DNA from: Streptomyces subrutilus
GTDB lineage: Bacteria > Actinomycetota > Actinomycetes > Streptomycetales > Streptomycetaceae
DNA: 64,000 nt
Direction: 5' to 3'
NCBI RefSeq assembly: GCF_008704535.1
Contig: NZ_CP023701.1
Coordinates: 434,001-498,000 of the forward strand
In this document: positions 31,581-40,865 of the stretch, in pieces
How positions within the stretch are numbered: position 1 is the first letter of the stretch
How the letters are laid out: the number at the start of each line of letters is the position of its first letter
Position numbers and translations under genes: made by a program
Notes under the pieces: generated by a model
Databases searched by the model: none
The model's input: only the letters and a program-made list of their open reading frames with translations
Told to the model about the DNA's origin: nothing

Positions 31581-31790
31581 AGCGGCCTTCCCCCGATGCC
31601 GTCCGTCCGGAGCCGCCGATGGTACCGGAGCCGCCGGCCCCCACCAGGGCCGCCGGGTCGCGCCGGCCGTCGTCCGCGGGGCCGGGCGGTGTCGGTGAAC
31701 TCGCCTTCCGGTGGGCGGCGTTCGGCGCTCGCGCCGACGGTCGGCGGCGGGCGGGGACGGCCGTGCGCGGCGGGCCGTTAAGGTGGCGGG

Positions 31791-32891
31791 ATGCCTCCAC
31801 ACTTGAGTCCCACCAGAACCACAGCCGCGCTCCGCACCTCGGCGCGCATCTCCGTCGACCTGCTGCTGGTCCTGGTGATGACCGCGGTGGCGCTGTGGAT
31901 CGTCGGCCGGATGTGGTCGGTCGTCTGGCCGCTCGTCGTGGCCTTGTTGCTCACCACGCTGACCTGGCCGATCGCCGCGTTCCTCCGGCGGCGCGGCTGG
32001 GCGCCGGCCTTGGCGGCGTCGGTGGTGACGGTGCTGTTCCTGCTGGTCGCCGCCGGGATCGCGGCCCTGATCGCGGTGCCGGTGGCCTCCCAGTCCGGCC
32101 AGTTGACCGATGGCGTGGTCGACGGCATCCAGAAGGTGCGCGAGTGGGCGTCCGGGCCGCCGCTGAACATCGGTGACGACCAGATCACGGGAGCCTTCGA
32201 CACGGCCGTCGCCCGAATCCAGGACAGCCTGGGCAGTGCCGTCACCACCGTCGTCACGGGGGTCAGCACCGTCTTCAACGGGGTGGTGACGGCCGTCCTC
32301 GCGCTCTTCCTGATGTTCTTCTTCCTCAAGGACGGTCCGCGCTTCCTGCCGTGGCTGAAGGGTCAGCTGCCCGGCCGACTCTCCGTCGACGTGCCGGTCG
32401 TGATGGCGCGGAGCTGGGACACGCTGGGGTCGTTCGTGCGGTCGCAGGCCTTCGTCGGCCTTCTCGACGCCGTGTTCATCGGGCTCGGCCTGTGGATCGT
32501 GGGGGTGCCGCTGGTGCTTCCGCTGGCGGTGCTGACCTTCGTGTCGGCGTTCGTCCCCATCGTGGGTGCGCTGTTCGCCGGTTTCGTCGCGGTGCTGATC
32601 GCGCTGGTGTCGAACGGTCTGACCGACGCGCTCATCGTGTTGGCGATCATCGTCGCGGTGCAGCAGTTGGAGGGCAACGTGTTCCAGCCCATGATCCAGA
32701 GCCGGGGGCTGGGCCTGCACGCCGCGGTGGTCCTGCTCGCCGTGACGCTGGGCGGCAGTCTGGCGGGGGTCGTGGGCAGCCTGCTGGCGGTGCCGGTCGC
32801 GGCGTTGATCGCCGTCTTCTGGAACTACCTGCGCGAGCAGCTCGCCGATCCGTCGCCGGAACCGGAGGCGCAACCCGCGGCGCCGTCCTGA
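31791..32891 (+). CDS. AI-2E family permease (PerM-like)
   Basis: 366 aa, about eight membrane segments in the family layout: two N-terminal pairs, a soluble stretch around residues 105-150, then a C-terminal block with SAFVPIVGALFAG and QQLEGNVFQPMIQSRGL, typical of the family. Members move small molecules or ions (for example the sodium/proton antiporters of this family); the name does not prove quorum-signal transport. It is divergent from the beta-helix gene across 210 bases. Confidence 0.93.
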   Translation: MPPHLSPTRTTAALRTSARISVDLLLVLVMTAVALWIVGRMWSVVWPLVVALLLTTLTWPIAAFLRRRGWAPALAASVVTVLFLLVAAGIAALIAVPVASQSGQLTDGVVDGIQKVREWASGPPLNIGDDQITGAFDTAVARIQDSLGSAVTTVVTGVSTVFNGVVTAVLALFLMFFFLKDGPRFLPWLKGQLPGRLSVDVPVVMARSWDTLGSFVRSQAFVGLLDAVFIGLGLWIVGVPLVLPLAVLTFVSAFVPIVGALFAGFVAVLIALVSNGLTDALIVLAIIVAVQQLEGNVFQPMIQSRGLGLHAAVVLLAVTLGGSLAGVVGSLLAVPVAALIAVFWNYLREQLADPSPEPEAQPAAPS

Positions 32892-32906
32892 CGGCGTCCG
32901 TCCCGG

Positions 32907-33086
32907 TCAGAAGCCGGCGATGCGGGCCGCGAAGAAGGCCGCGAACATCAGGCCGCCGAAGGCGATGAGCGCCAGCAGGATCCGCGGGTGCTCGAAGATG
33001 CCGCCGTCGGGGCGCTCCTGGTGGGCTTCGGCGATGCAGCCCTCCGCGGGCGGGGTCTCCTGCGGCGGTACCGGATCCACACTCAT
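32907..33086 (-). CDS. Small membrane protein, DUF6480-like
   Basis: 59 aa. A hydrophilic N-terminus with VPPQETPPAEG, then one membrane helix (ILLALIAFGGLMFAAFFAA). The P-P-x-E-T-P-P-A-E signature is one I associate with the Streptomyces DUF6480 family. ATG 33086 is preceded by AGGAGGA. Function unknown. Confidence 0.8.
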   Translation of the reverse strand: MSVDPVPPQETPPAEGCIAEAHQERPDGGIFEHPRILLALIAFGGLMFAAFFAARIAGF

Positions 33087-33284
33087 GGGGTCCTCCTGGA
33101 AACCGGGGGTTCCGGGGGTTCCGGTCCCTGTGGTCCCAGCGTGCGCGCCCGTGCCGAAAGGCGCACCGCGCACCGTTCGTGCAGCGCTTGACCAGCCGGT
33201 ATGACGATCGGTCCGCCGGAGGCATGGCTTCACCGTGACGGGGCATAAGCGGATCGGCGAGACGCGAGATGGGAGAAAAACATC

Positions 33285-33440
33285 ATGATCGCACTCGGAA
33301 TCGTCCTGTTGATCATCGGCTGGCTCCTCGGCATCTCGATCCTCTGGACCATCGGCATCATCCTGCTGGTCATCGGTGCCGTTCTCTGGATCATGGGATC
33401 GCTCGGTCACGCGGTGGGAGGTCGGCGGCATTACTGGTAG
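33285..33440 (+). CDS. Small two-helix membrane protein, DUF6131-like
   Basis: 51 aa with two closely spaced hydrophobic helices (MIALGIVLLIIGWLLGISI and IGIILLVIGAVLWIMG) and a basic end (GGRRHYW). The pattern matches the small actinobacterial DUF6131 proteins. A possible sigmaB-like promoter (GTTCGT at 33175, CGGTAT at 33197) lies upstream. Function unknown. Confidence 0.8.
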   Translation: MIALGIVLLIIGWLLGISILWTIGIILLVIGAVLWIMGSLGHAVGGRRHYW

Positions 33441-33443
33441 TCG

Positions 33444-35588
33444 TCACTGGTAGCGGCCCGTCGCACAGGCGGCGCGTCTCCCGGCCCGGGCCGGGAGACG
33501 CGCCGTTTCCGTGTCCCCGCCCCGGCCCGCGTAGACCGCCGCGAACGCCGTCGCGGCCGCGTCGATGGAGTAGCGACCGCGGACGGTGGCCGCGGCCCGG
33601 GCGGTCATCGCGCCGAGCTCCTCGTCGGACAGGGCGAGCAGCCGGTCGATCCCGCGGGCCAGGGTCCCGGCCGAGGACGTGTCCAGGAGCAGCCCGTTGA
33701 CGGTGTCCTCCAGGTAGTGCGGGACCCCGCCGCGCGCGGTGGCCGCCACGGGCAGTCCCGCGTCCATGGCCTCCAGCACGGCGATGCCGAACTCCTCCTT
33801 CGCGCTGGGGCACACGTAGTACGCCCGGCCCGCTCCCCCGCCGGAGCGGGCCAGCGCGCGCTCCAGGCACCGGACCTCGGCGTTGGGGAGGGCGGGTACG
33901 AGCGCCAGCCGGGCCGCGGCTCCGGGGTGCTCGGCGCGCAGGGCCGCGAGGGCGGCCCGCACGTCGCGTTCGGCCGGTTCCGCGGCGTCGGCCCGCACGG
34001 AGCCGCCCACGACCACCAGGGTGGAGCGCAGGCAGAGCCCAGACTCGATCCAGGCGCGGACCAGCAGGTGCTGCTGCTTGAGGGGGTGCAGTCGGCCGAC
34101 CGTGAGCAGGAGCGGCAGGCGCCGGGCGTCCGGGTCGAGCGCCGACACCCGTTCGCCGCCGCCGAAGAGCCGCTCCAGCAGCAGTTCTCCGCGCCGGCGG
34201 GTGTCCGGTGTGTCGTGGTACGCGGTGATGCCCTCGGGCGGGGCCGCGGGGCCGCGGCCGCCCCTGGCACCGGCGAGCTGGGGGAAGTGGCGCAGGAGTT
34301 CGGCCGTGGCGTCGGCTCCGTCGCCGCCCGGGCCGGGAATGCCGACGACCTCGTCGGCCCGCTGGACGAGCCGGTCGGCCACGAAGACCCGGTGCAGGTC
34401 CCGGCGCAGCTCCTCGCGGTCGGCCGGCACCGCGGGCCGGGCGGCGCCGTGCCGCTCGCCGATGCGGCGGTGGGGGTCGGGCGTGGCCGTGAAGACCAGG
34501 CGGGCGCCGAGCCGGCGGGCCGCCTCGGCGACCGCGAGGGAGGCGTCGTCGGCGTACCGGACGTGGACCAGGTCGGGCCGGCGCTCCAGCGCGCCGAGGA
34601 GCCGGGCGGCCCACCAGCTCGCGGCCCCGAAGTCGTCGGGGCCGTGAGCCGCGTCGCCGGCCCCGTCGTCCTCGGCGCCGGCCGCGTCGGGGCCCGCGTC
34701 GTCGACCGGCAGGCCGAGGGTCCAGTGGCCGGGGCCGCGGGGCCGCAGGAGTTCCGGTTCTCCGCGGTCCGAGGGCCGCATCCGGGCGGTCACCAGCGTG
34801 AGGACGCCGTCGACGGCGTCGGTCCTGACCAGCGCGTCGCCCAGACCGCCCAGGAGCACCCCGAGGCCGCCGCCGGAGCCCTCGCCGGGGCTGTCCATGG
34901 CCCCCAGGAGCATCGACTGGACGACGAGGAGCCCGCCGCGCCGCGGGATCGGTGGCGCGGCGAGGACGTCGGCGCCCGCGGCCGCGGCCAGCAGCAGCCG
35001 TTCGTACGGGTCCGCTCCCGTGGCGGGGTCGGGCAGCAGGCGCCGCCCGTCGGGCCGGGTCGCGAGGTGGCGCCACAGCGCGTGGCGGACCGGCCGGGCC
35101 GCGAAGGGGCCGGTCCGGTCCGGGTCGGTCCGTCCGGCGGGGTCGGGGAGCGGCAGTCCGCCGGCCGTGGCCAGGGCGATCAGGGTCGCGAGGGTGCGGG
35201 GGTCGGTGTGGCGCGGCAGCTCGCGCCGCAGGGCGCGGCCCGCGCGCGCGGGCCCGTAGCGGTGGAGGGAGCCGGGCCAGGCCTCGGCGACGGTGGCGCG
35301 CAGCCGGCGCTCCGGCCGCAGGGCGGCGGCGACGAGCTCCTCCGGGGTGGCGGGCAGGCCCAGGCGCAGGGCCCTGCGCAGGCGGGCGACGGTGTGGTCG
35401 GCCGGGTCGGTCAGGGTGCCGGGGTGGACGGAGGGCAGGTACTCGGCCCGCAGGAACGGTGCCAGCGCACCTGCGGGCACCGGCAGGCCGCCGGGCGCGC
35501 GGGCCGGGCGGGAGCCGCCCGCGGCCCAGAACGCCTGGCGGACCGCGACGAAGGGGTCGGGCCGGTCGTGCGGGACGGCTGTGTCCAC
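33444..35588 (-). CDS. Glycosyltransferase, GT4 family
   Basis: 714 aa. The N-terminal 220 residues are Arg/Ala-rich and not recognised. From about 225 there is a GT-B fold: an N-lobe with GGLLVVQSML and DLVHVRYADDAS, and a C-lobe with LLTVGRLHPLKQQ, then PSAKEEFGIAVLEAMDAGLP, the E-x7-E nucleotide-sugar site of GT4 retaining enzymes. The general architecture recalls sucrose-phosphate-synthase-like transferases. Donor and acceptor are unknown. The last 14 codons overlap a large bidirectional hairpin. Divergent from another glycosyltransferase, 134 bases away. Confidence 0.88.
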   Translation of the reverse strand: MDTAVPHDRPDPFVAVRQAFWAAGGSRPARAPGGLPVPAGALAPFLRAEYLPSVHPGTLTDPADHTVARLRRALRLGLPATPEELVAAALRPERRLRATVAEAWPGSLHRYGPARAGRALRRELPRHTDPRTLATLIALATAGGLPLPDPAGRTDPDRTGPFAARPVRHALWRHLATRPDGRRLLPDPATGADPYERLLLAAAAGADVLAAPPIPRRGGLLVVQSMLLGAMDSPGEGSGGGLGVLLGGLGDALVRTDAVDGVLTLVTARMRPSDRGEPELLRPRGPGHWTLGLPVDDAGPDAAGAEDDGAGDAAHGPDDFGAASWWAARLLGALERRPDLVHVRYADDASLAVAEAARRLGARLVFTATPDPHRRIGERHGAARPAVPADREELRRDLHRVFVADRLVQRADEVVGIPGPGGDGADATAELLRHFPQLAGARGGRGPAAPPEGITAYHDTPDTRRRGELLLERLFGGGERVSALDPDARRLPLLLTVGRLHPLKQQHLLVRAWIESGLCLRSTLVVVGGSVRADAAEPAERDVRAALAALRAEHPGAAARLALVPALPNAEVRCLERALARSGGGAGRAYYVCPSAKEEFGIAVLEAMDAGLPVAATARGGVPHYLEDTVNGLLLDTSSAGTLARGIDRLLALSDEELGAMTARAAATVRGRYSIDAAATAFAAVYAGRGGDTETARLPARAGRRAACATGRYQ
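33470..33505. terminator. Bidirectional hairpin inside the end of the glycosyltransferase gene
   Basis: A perfect 36-base palindrome (18-bp arms), followed by TTT on the + strand. It lies 30 bases after the DUF6131-like stop, so it ends that transcript, but it is also coding sequence for the last residues of the convergent glycosyltransferase. Confidence 0.75.
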
Positions 35589-35722
35589 GGGGCGCTGCTC
35601 TCGCTCGGGTGGGGGGTCATCCGTGCTTCCGCCCCCGCGCCGCCTTCGGATGCGATGCTCGTGCTCGGCGGGTCTTCGGGCGGTGGTGCCTCCGGTCGGG
35701 GGCGGACGGCGGAAGAGGACGC

Positions 35723-37084
35723 GTGAGCCGACCGAACGGAAACGAGTCCCGCATGCCCCGCGTCCACGTGATCGCTCCCCCCTTCCGGTCCCACGCCCAG
35801 CCGCTGTCCGTGCTGGCCGGCGCCCTGCGGGCGGCCGGGGCCGAGGTCCGGTTCGCCTGCTCGGAGGCCTTCGCGCCGCTGGCCGCGGCCGCGGGCGTCG
35901 GCTTCACGCCGCTCACGGTCACCCGCAACGCGAACACCGGCATCGCCCGGCGTACGGTCCAGGGCGGGGCGGAGGCGGCCCGTCTGGAGGAGTTCCTGCA
36001 CGCCACCCGCGCCGGGGCCGTGCCCGCGCTGCTGGTCCAGGCCCGGCACCGGCGGGCGGACATGCTCGCGGAGCCCGACCGGGTGCTGGCGGAGCTGCGC
36101 GCGCTGCACGCCCGGCGGCCCGCCGACTGGTACGTGGTGGACCAGCTGAGCTACGCGGTGACGCTCGCCCTGCACTGCCTCGACCTGCCGTTCGCCACGT
36201 TCTGCCCCGGGCACCCCAGCTACCTGGCGCACTCCCCCGGCGCCCTGTTCGGGGTGCCGCACGCGTGGCCGCGGGCCGTGCGGCCGGCCCCGGCCGACCT
36301 CGTCGCGCTGCGCGAGGAGGCCGGGGCGAACGACGCCGCCTTCACCGCGCTGTTCACCGAGTTCACCGCGCGCCACACCCCGCACCGGCCGGCGCCCGGC
36401 CGGGCGTTCGCGCTCAGTTCGCCGCACGCGGTCGTCCTGAACTACCCCCGGTTCGACTGGCTCCCCGGGCTGTCCGGGGCGGGCCGGGACCCCCGGTTCG
36501 TGTTCAGCGGGCACTGCACGCGCGCCGACGCGGCCGGGCCGGGCCCCTTCTGGGAGGCGGAACTGAGCCGGCTGCGGCGGGCGGGGCCACGCGTGGTGCT
36601 GGTGGCGCTCGGCACCTTCCTCTCGGCCCGGGAGGACGTGCTGGAGACCGTGACGCGGGGCGTCCTGGACGGGCGGCCCGACACTTCGGTCATCCTGGCG
36701 GCGGGCGACCGGGCGGGCGCGCTCGCGCACCTGGCCGGGCCGCGGACCGCCGTGGCGGAGTCCGTACCGCAGCAGGCGCTGCTGGCGCGGGTGGACGCGA
36801 TGGTGCACCACGGGGGGAACAACTCGTTCACCGAGTGCCTCGCCGCCCGGGTGCCGGCGCTCGTCCTGCCGTTCTCCAGCGACCAGTTCGCCATCGCCCA
36901 CGACGCCGAACGCGCGGGGGCGGGGCTGTGCCTGGACCCGCACGGCCTGCGCGCCGCCGAGGTGGGCGAGGCGGTGTCGGCGCTGCTGGACGCGCCGCAC
37001 CACGCCCTGGCCGGGCTGACCCGGCAGGTCCGCGCGCTGGGTCCGGCGCGGGCCGCGCGGCGGCTGCTCGCCCTGATGGCCTGA
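35723..37084 (+). CDS. Glycosyltransferase, GT1 (UGT/macrolide type)
   Basis: 453 aa from GTG 35723, which follows GGAAGAGGA; ATG 35753 (443 aa) is the alternative. A GT-B enzyme: RVHVIAPPFRSHAQPL with its early histidine at the N-terminus, and the C-terminal nucleotide-sugar signature near VHHGGNNSFTECLAARVPAL with LPFSSDQF. It resembles MurG-like/macrolide glycosyltransferases (MGT) that use UDP- or NDP-sugars. The acceptor is unknown. It is too far from the NRPS cluster to be assigned to it. Confidence 0.88.
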   Translation: MSRPNGNESRMPRVHVIAPPFRSHAQPLSVLAGALRAAGAEVRFACSEAFAPLAAAAGVGFTPLTVTRNANTGIARRTVQGGAEAARLEEFLHATRAGAVPALLVQARHRRADMLAEPDRVLAELRALHARRPADWYVVDQLSYAVTLALHCLDLPFATFCPGHPSYLAHSPGALFGVPHAWPRAVRPAPADLVALREEAGANDAAFTALFTEFTARHTPHRPAPGRAFALSSPHAVVLNYPRFDWLPGLSGAGRDPRFVFSGHCTRADAAGPGPFWEAELSRLRRAGPRVVLVALGTFLSAREDVLETVTRGVLDGRPDTSVILAAGDRAGALAHLAGPRTAVAESVPQQALLARVDAMVHHGGNNSFTECLAARVPALVLPFSSDQFAIAHDAERAGAGLCLDPHGLRAAEVGEAVSALLDAPHHALAGLTRQVRALGPARAARRLLALMA

Positions 37085-37113
37085 GCGCCCGTCCGGGCGC
37101 GGTGGGCCGTGCC

Positions 37114-38223
37114 TCATCGGGGCAGCATCCGCTCGATGAGGTCGAGCCCGGAGCCGAGGCCGGTGAGGCGCCGGGACCCCGCGTCGGGCACGGCGCTCCA
37201 GCCCGGCCCCGCGACCAGCAGCGTCGAGCGGGTCCGGGCACCGCGCAGGCCCCGCTCCGTGCCCTCGACCGCGGTCACGATGTCCGAGGGCGCGCTCGGT
37301 CGGCCCTGCGCCCACACCACGACGAGGGAGGGCGCGACGCGCCGTACGGCTTCGCCCAGGGCGTCGGCCGGGACGGCCGGCCCGAACATCCGTACCGGCA
37401 GTGCCCGCTCCCCGAGGCCGGCCCAGAGCGCCTCCAGGGGCAGGCTGTGCAGCTCTCCGGGCGCGCAGGCCAGCAGGACGGGCGGGAAGCCCGTCCGGGG
37501 GGCGCTGCGCGGCAGGCTCCGCAGGGCGCAGGAGACGAGCCAGGACAGCAGGTGCTCCACCTCGATGTACCGCTCCCCCGCCGAAGCGGCCGACGCCGCC
37601 GAAACCGCGGCAGCCGGGCCGGCCGGGACCGCGCCCTGGGCCCGGGCCGCCGCCGAGGCCCATTTGCGGCCGACGGCGTGCAGGGTCGGCGCGATGATCT
37701 CCTCCCAGGCGGACACGCAGCCGTGCTCCTCCAGCGCACCGCGCAGCAGCACCTCCACCGCCGGGGCGTCCAGGCGTACGGCCGCGCGCGCGAGCCCCCG
37801 GCACTCGGCGCGGGCCCGGCCCAGCGGCAGGGCGTCACGGCCCCCCGGGGCGCGCGCCTCGGGACGCCCGGGGCCCGTGCCGGCCGGGCCGCCGGGGGTG
37901 CGCGCGGCCCGCGCGGCCTCGGCGGGCGGCACCCCGAGCGCGGTGAGGCGGCACATCTCCTCCAACCGGGCGATGTCCTCGGCCAGCCAGCGGCGGTGCT
38001 TGCCGTCGATCCGTACGGCGGGCCCGATCGCGTAGCGGCGCTCCCAGGAGCGCAGGGTGGTCGCGGCCACGCCGAGCCGCTGGGCGACGGCGCCGGTGCT
38101 CAGCCCCACGTCCGCCCGGCGGGGCGCCCCGGCGGGCGCGGCGGTCGCACCGGCCCGGGCGCTTCGCGGACCGCGGGCGGCTCCCGGAGCCGCGGCGGCG
38201 GGACGGGCCTTCGCGGGAGGCAT
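37114..38223 (-). CDS. MerR-family regulator with B12-binding domain, LitR/CarH type
   Basis: 369 aa. The basic Ala/Pro-rich N-terminus is followed by a MerR helix-turn-helix (LSTGAVAQRLGVAATTLRSWERRY, residues about 42-65). Residues 160-250 resemble the helical cap of B12 photoreceptors (GRKWAS and IEVEHLLSW), and ACAPGELHSLPLEAL near 260 carries the lower-ligand-type histidine. LitR/CarH proteins repress carotenoid genes in the dark and release DNA when light breaks adenosylcobalamin. About 25 extra Ala-rich residues separate the Trp from the Glu-His pair that are normally nine apart. It overlaps the upstream oxidoreductase by one base. Confidence 0.85.
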   Translation of the reverse strand: MPPAKARPAAAAPGAARGPRSARAGATAAPAGAPRRADVGLSTGAVAQRLGVAATTLRSWERRYAIGPAVRIDGKHRRWLAEDIARLEEMCRLTALGVPPAEAARAARTPGGPAGTGPGRPEARAPGGRDALPLGRARAECRGLARAAVRLDAPAVEVLLRGALEEHGCVSAWEEIIAPTLHAVGRKWASAAARAQGAVPAGPAAAVSAASAASAGERYIEVEHLLSWLVSCALRSLPRSAPRTGFPPVLLACAPGELHSLPLEALWAGLGERALPVRMFGPAVPADALGEAVRRVAPSLVVVWAQGRPSAPSDIVTAVEGTERGLRGARTRSTLLVAGPGWSAVPDAGSRRLTGLGSGLDLIERMLPR

Positions 38224-39470
38224 CAGCGGTCCAGGTCCGCCAGCACCTCGCGGGCCGCCCTGGCCCCGGAGGCGAGCGCGCCCTGCACCGAGCCGGTGGC
38301 GCGGTGGTCGCCGCACACGTAGCGGCGGCCTCCCGCGCGCGTGGTCCGGGACAGCGGCCAGGCACCGGTCATCGCGGGCAGCGCCTCCTGGACGGTGCGC
38401 ACGGCCACTTCCGCCCAGCCCTCGGTCGGGGTCCGGTACACCTCGGCGAGCGTCCCGAGCAGCGCCTTCCCGGAGCCGGCCGGTCCGCCGGTGCCGAGGA
38501 CGGAGGTGGCGACGAGGGAGCTGCCGGCGGGCGCGTACCCGGGCGACACCTCGCTGAGGACGCAGCTGTTCAGGAACCGGCGGGCCGTGTCGGTCACCAG
38601 GTCGGGGCCGTGTCCGCGCAGGTCGGGGGCGGCGTGGTAGAAGGTCGTCACGGTCCGGTAGGGCGGCGTGCCCACGTCCTCCAGCAGCCGGCCGGCCGCG
38701 CCCGGGCCGGTGGCCACGACCACCGCGGCAGCGGGCAGTTCGCCGTACCGGGTGGTGTGCACGCCGTCCGCGGTCAGCGCCGTGACGGCGGTCTCCAACC
38801 GCACGCTGCCCGGCGGCAGGCCGTCGGCCAGCTGCCGCGGGACCGCGCCGATGCCCTCGGCCGGCAGGCAGAGCGTCCCGCGCAGCATGCTGCGCCACAC
38901 GAGGTGGAAGACCCGGCCCGAGGTCTCCAGTTCGTCCTCCAGGAACACCCCGGACAGGAACGGCCGGAAGAACTCCTCGACGAACCGGTCCGAGAACCCG
39001 GCCCCGCGCAGCGCCGCCCGTGTGGTGCGCGCGGCGCCCGCCCTGCGCAGCAGCGCCGCCGGGAGGCACGCGTCGCGGGCGGACAGCGCGCCGAGCGCGG
39101 CCAGGTCGCGCGGCGAGAGCCCGGCGTCCGGCAGGTGGCGCGCCTCGCGGGGGCGGCGGCTCGGGTCGACGAGCCGGCGCGTCCGGCCCTCCCCCGTGTG
39201 CGTCACCACGCCGGGGGTGAACGGCGACAGCTTCAGGGACCGCAGGTCCATCCGGGCCCGGACCTGCGGGTAGGCGGTGTTGAAGACCTGGAATCCCCGG
39301 TCGATGAGGTAGCCGTCCACCCGGTCGGTGCGGACCCGGCCCCCGACGGCGTCGCCGGCCTCCAGCACCTGCACCTCCAGGCCGGCCCCGGCGAGGTCGC
39401 GGGCACAGGCCAGCCCGGCCAGTCCCGCTCCCACGACCACTACGTTCCGCTTCGCTCGACGCGTGCGCAC
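38223..39470 (-). CDS. FAD-dependent amine oxidase/phytoene-desaturase-like oxidoreductase
   Basis: 415 aa from GTG 39470, preceded by GGAGG. The N-terminus has the Rossmann FAD motif VVVVGAGLAGLACARDL and the following E-A-x-x-x-x-GGR (EAGDAVGGRVRTD). The C-terminus has VCGDHRATGSVQGALASG, which closes the FAD site as in CrtI and protoporphyrinogen-oxidase-like enzymes. Its start region faces a FUSC-like gene across 183 bases; LitR-type regulators often control such divergent light-inducible genes, so carotenoid or related oxidation is possible. Substrate unknown. Confidence 0.88.
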   Translation of the reverse strand: MRTRRAKRNVVVVGAGLAGLACARDLAGAGLEVQVLEAGDAVGGRVRTDRVDGYLIDRGFQVFNTAYPQVRARMDLRSLKLSPFTPGVVTHTGEGRTRRLVDPSRRPREARHLPDAGLSPRDLAALGALSARDACLPAALLRRAGAARTTRAALRGAGFSDRFVEEFFRPFLSGVFLEDELETSGRVFHLVWRSMLRGTLCLPAEGIGAVPRQLADGLPPGSVRLETAVTALTADGVHTTRYGELPAAAVVVATGPGAAGRLLEDVGTPPYRTVTTFYHAAPDLRGHGPDLVTDTARRFLNSCVLSEVSPGYAPAGSSLVATSVLGTGGPAGSGKALLGTLAEVYRTPTEGWAEVAVRTVQEALPAMTGAWPLSRTTRAGGRRYVCGDHRATGSVQGALASGARAAREVLADLDR

Positions 39471-39653
39471 GGTGTCCTCCGCTCTCGGCCCGGCCACGGC
39501 CCCGTACCGCGCACCGTGTTCGAGAGGTATTCCTCCGCCCGCACCCCGCAGGATGCACCCGGATGCGGAATTCCCCCCACCGCCGCGCACACGGGAGAGC
39601 ACAACGGTCGGTCCGAAGACGATCATTCCGGCCGATCGGGGAAGGCACGGGAT

Positions 39654-40865
39654 ATGACTCATGCTTTCGCGCCAGTCCAGCGGCTCCTGAGCCGGTACCG
39701 GGAGCCGGCCGTCGTGCAGGCGCTCCGCTCGACCGCCGCCGCCGTCGTCTCCTACGTGGTCGCGCTGCGGCTGAGCAGTGAACCGGCGCCGCTCACGGCC
39801 CCCCTGACCGCGCTGCTGGTCGTCCAGGTCACCCTGTACACCACGCTCACCACGGGGGTGCGGCGCGTGAACTCGGTGGTCGCCGGGGTGCTGATCGCGA
39901 TCGGGTTCAGCGCGCTGGTGGGACTGACCTGGTGGAGCCTCGGTCTGATCATCCTCGCGTCGCTGGTCGTCGGGCGGTTCGTGAAGGCCGGCGAGTTCGT
40001 GCCGGAGGTCGCGATCAGCGCGATGCTGGTCCTGGGCGTGTCCCGGGTGGCGGACACGGCCTGGGACCGGGTGCTGGAGACCCTGATCGGGGCCGCGGTC
40101 GGCCTCGCCTTCAACGTCCTGTTCGTCCCGCCCGTGTGGGTGCGGCCGGCCAGCGAGGCCATCAACGACCTCGCCGCCCGCATGCGCACCCTGCTGCTGC
40201 ACATCGCCGACGAGTCGGGCAGCGCGACGACGGTGGAGAAGGCCGCCGCCCGGCTGCACGAGGCGCGCCGGCTCGACAACGACATCGCCCAGGTCGACGG
40301 GGCGCTGCGGCAGGCCGAGGACAGCCTGCGGCTCAATCCGCGCGTCCGCGAGGGGGTCCTGTTCCGGCTGGTGCTGCGCACGGGGCTCGACACGCTGGAG
40401 ATCTGCGCGGTGGTGCTCCGCGTGTCCTGCCGCACCCTGACCGACCTGGCCAAGGTCCGCGGGTCGGAGCCGCTCTTCCCCGCACCCGTCGCCGCGGCCG
40501 TGCGGGAGCTGTACGGGCACACGGCCATCGCCGTGGAGTCCTTCGCGCAGCTCATCACGGCCCAGGTCAGCGCCAACGCGGAGGCGGCCGAGGCCCGGCT
40601 CATCGAGGAGCTGGACACCGCCCGGCGCAGCCGCGAGCGGCTCGCGGTCCTGCTGCCCGAGGAGATGGACCGTCACCCCGGCCAGTGGCAGCTGTACGGC
40701 GCGCTGCTCGCCGAGGCCGATCGGGTGCTGGACGAGCTCAGCGTCGAGAAGCGTTCGGAGCGGCTGCTGGAGGAACTCGACCGGCACGGCCGCGAGCGCC
40801 GCGAACGCCACCCGCGGCTGCACCGCCTCACCGAGCGCGCGTCCTCCCTCACCCGCTCCGGCTGA
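39654..40865 (+). CDS. FUSC/aromatic-acid-exporter-like membrane protein
   Basis: 403 aa. The N-terminal 165 residues form about five to six membrane segments (for example LTALLVVQVTLYTTLTTGV and SLGLIILASLVVGRF), followed by a long Glu/Arg/Leu-rich cytoplasmic helical region (170-400). This layout fits FUSC/ArAE (YqjA/PET) family proteins. ATG 39654 has GGGGAAGG upstream. The last 17 bases overlap the convergent flavin reductase gene. Substrate unknown. Confidence 0.85.
   Translation: MTHAFAPVQRLLSRYREPAVVQALRSTAAAVVSYVVALRLSSEPAPLTAPLTALLVVQVTLYTTLTTGVRRVNSVVAGVLIAIGFSALVGLTWWSLGLIILASLVVGRFVKAGEFVPEVAISAMLVLGVSRVADTAWDRVLETLIGAAVGLAFNVLFVPPVWVRPASEAINDLAARMRTLLLHIADESGSATTVEKAAARLHEARRLDNDIAQVDGALRQAEDSLRLNPRVREGVLFRLVLRTGLDTLEICAVVLRVSCRTLTDLAKVRGSEPLFPAPVAAAVRELYGHTAIAVESFAQLITAQVSANAEAAEARLIEELDTARRSRERLAVLLPEEMDRHPGQWQLYGALLAEADRVLDELSVEKRSERLLEELDRHGRERRERHPRLHRLTERASSLTRSG

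Noticed and set aside
31581..32873. N-terminal extension of the beta-helix gene beyond ATG 31580
   Set aside because: The frame stays open upstream but the sequence becomes His/Arg/Gln-rich and lies opposite the AI-2E family gene; the repeat protein begins sensibly at ATG 31580.
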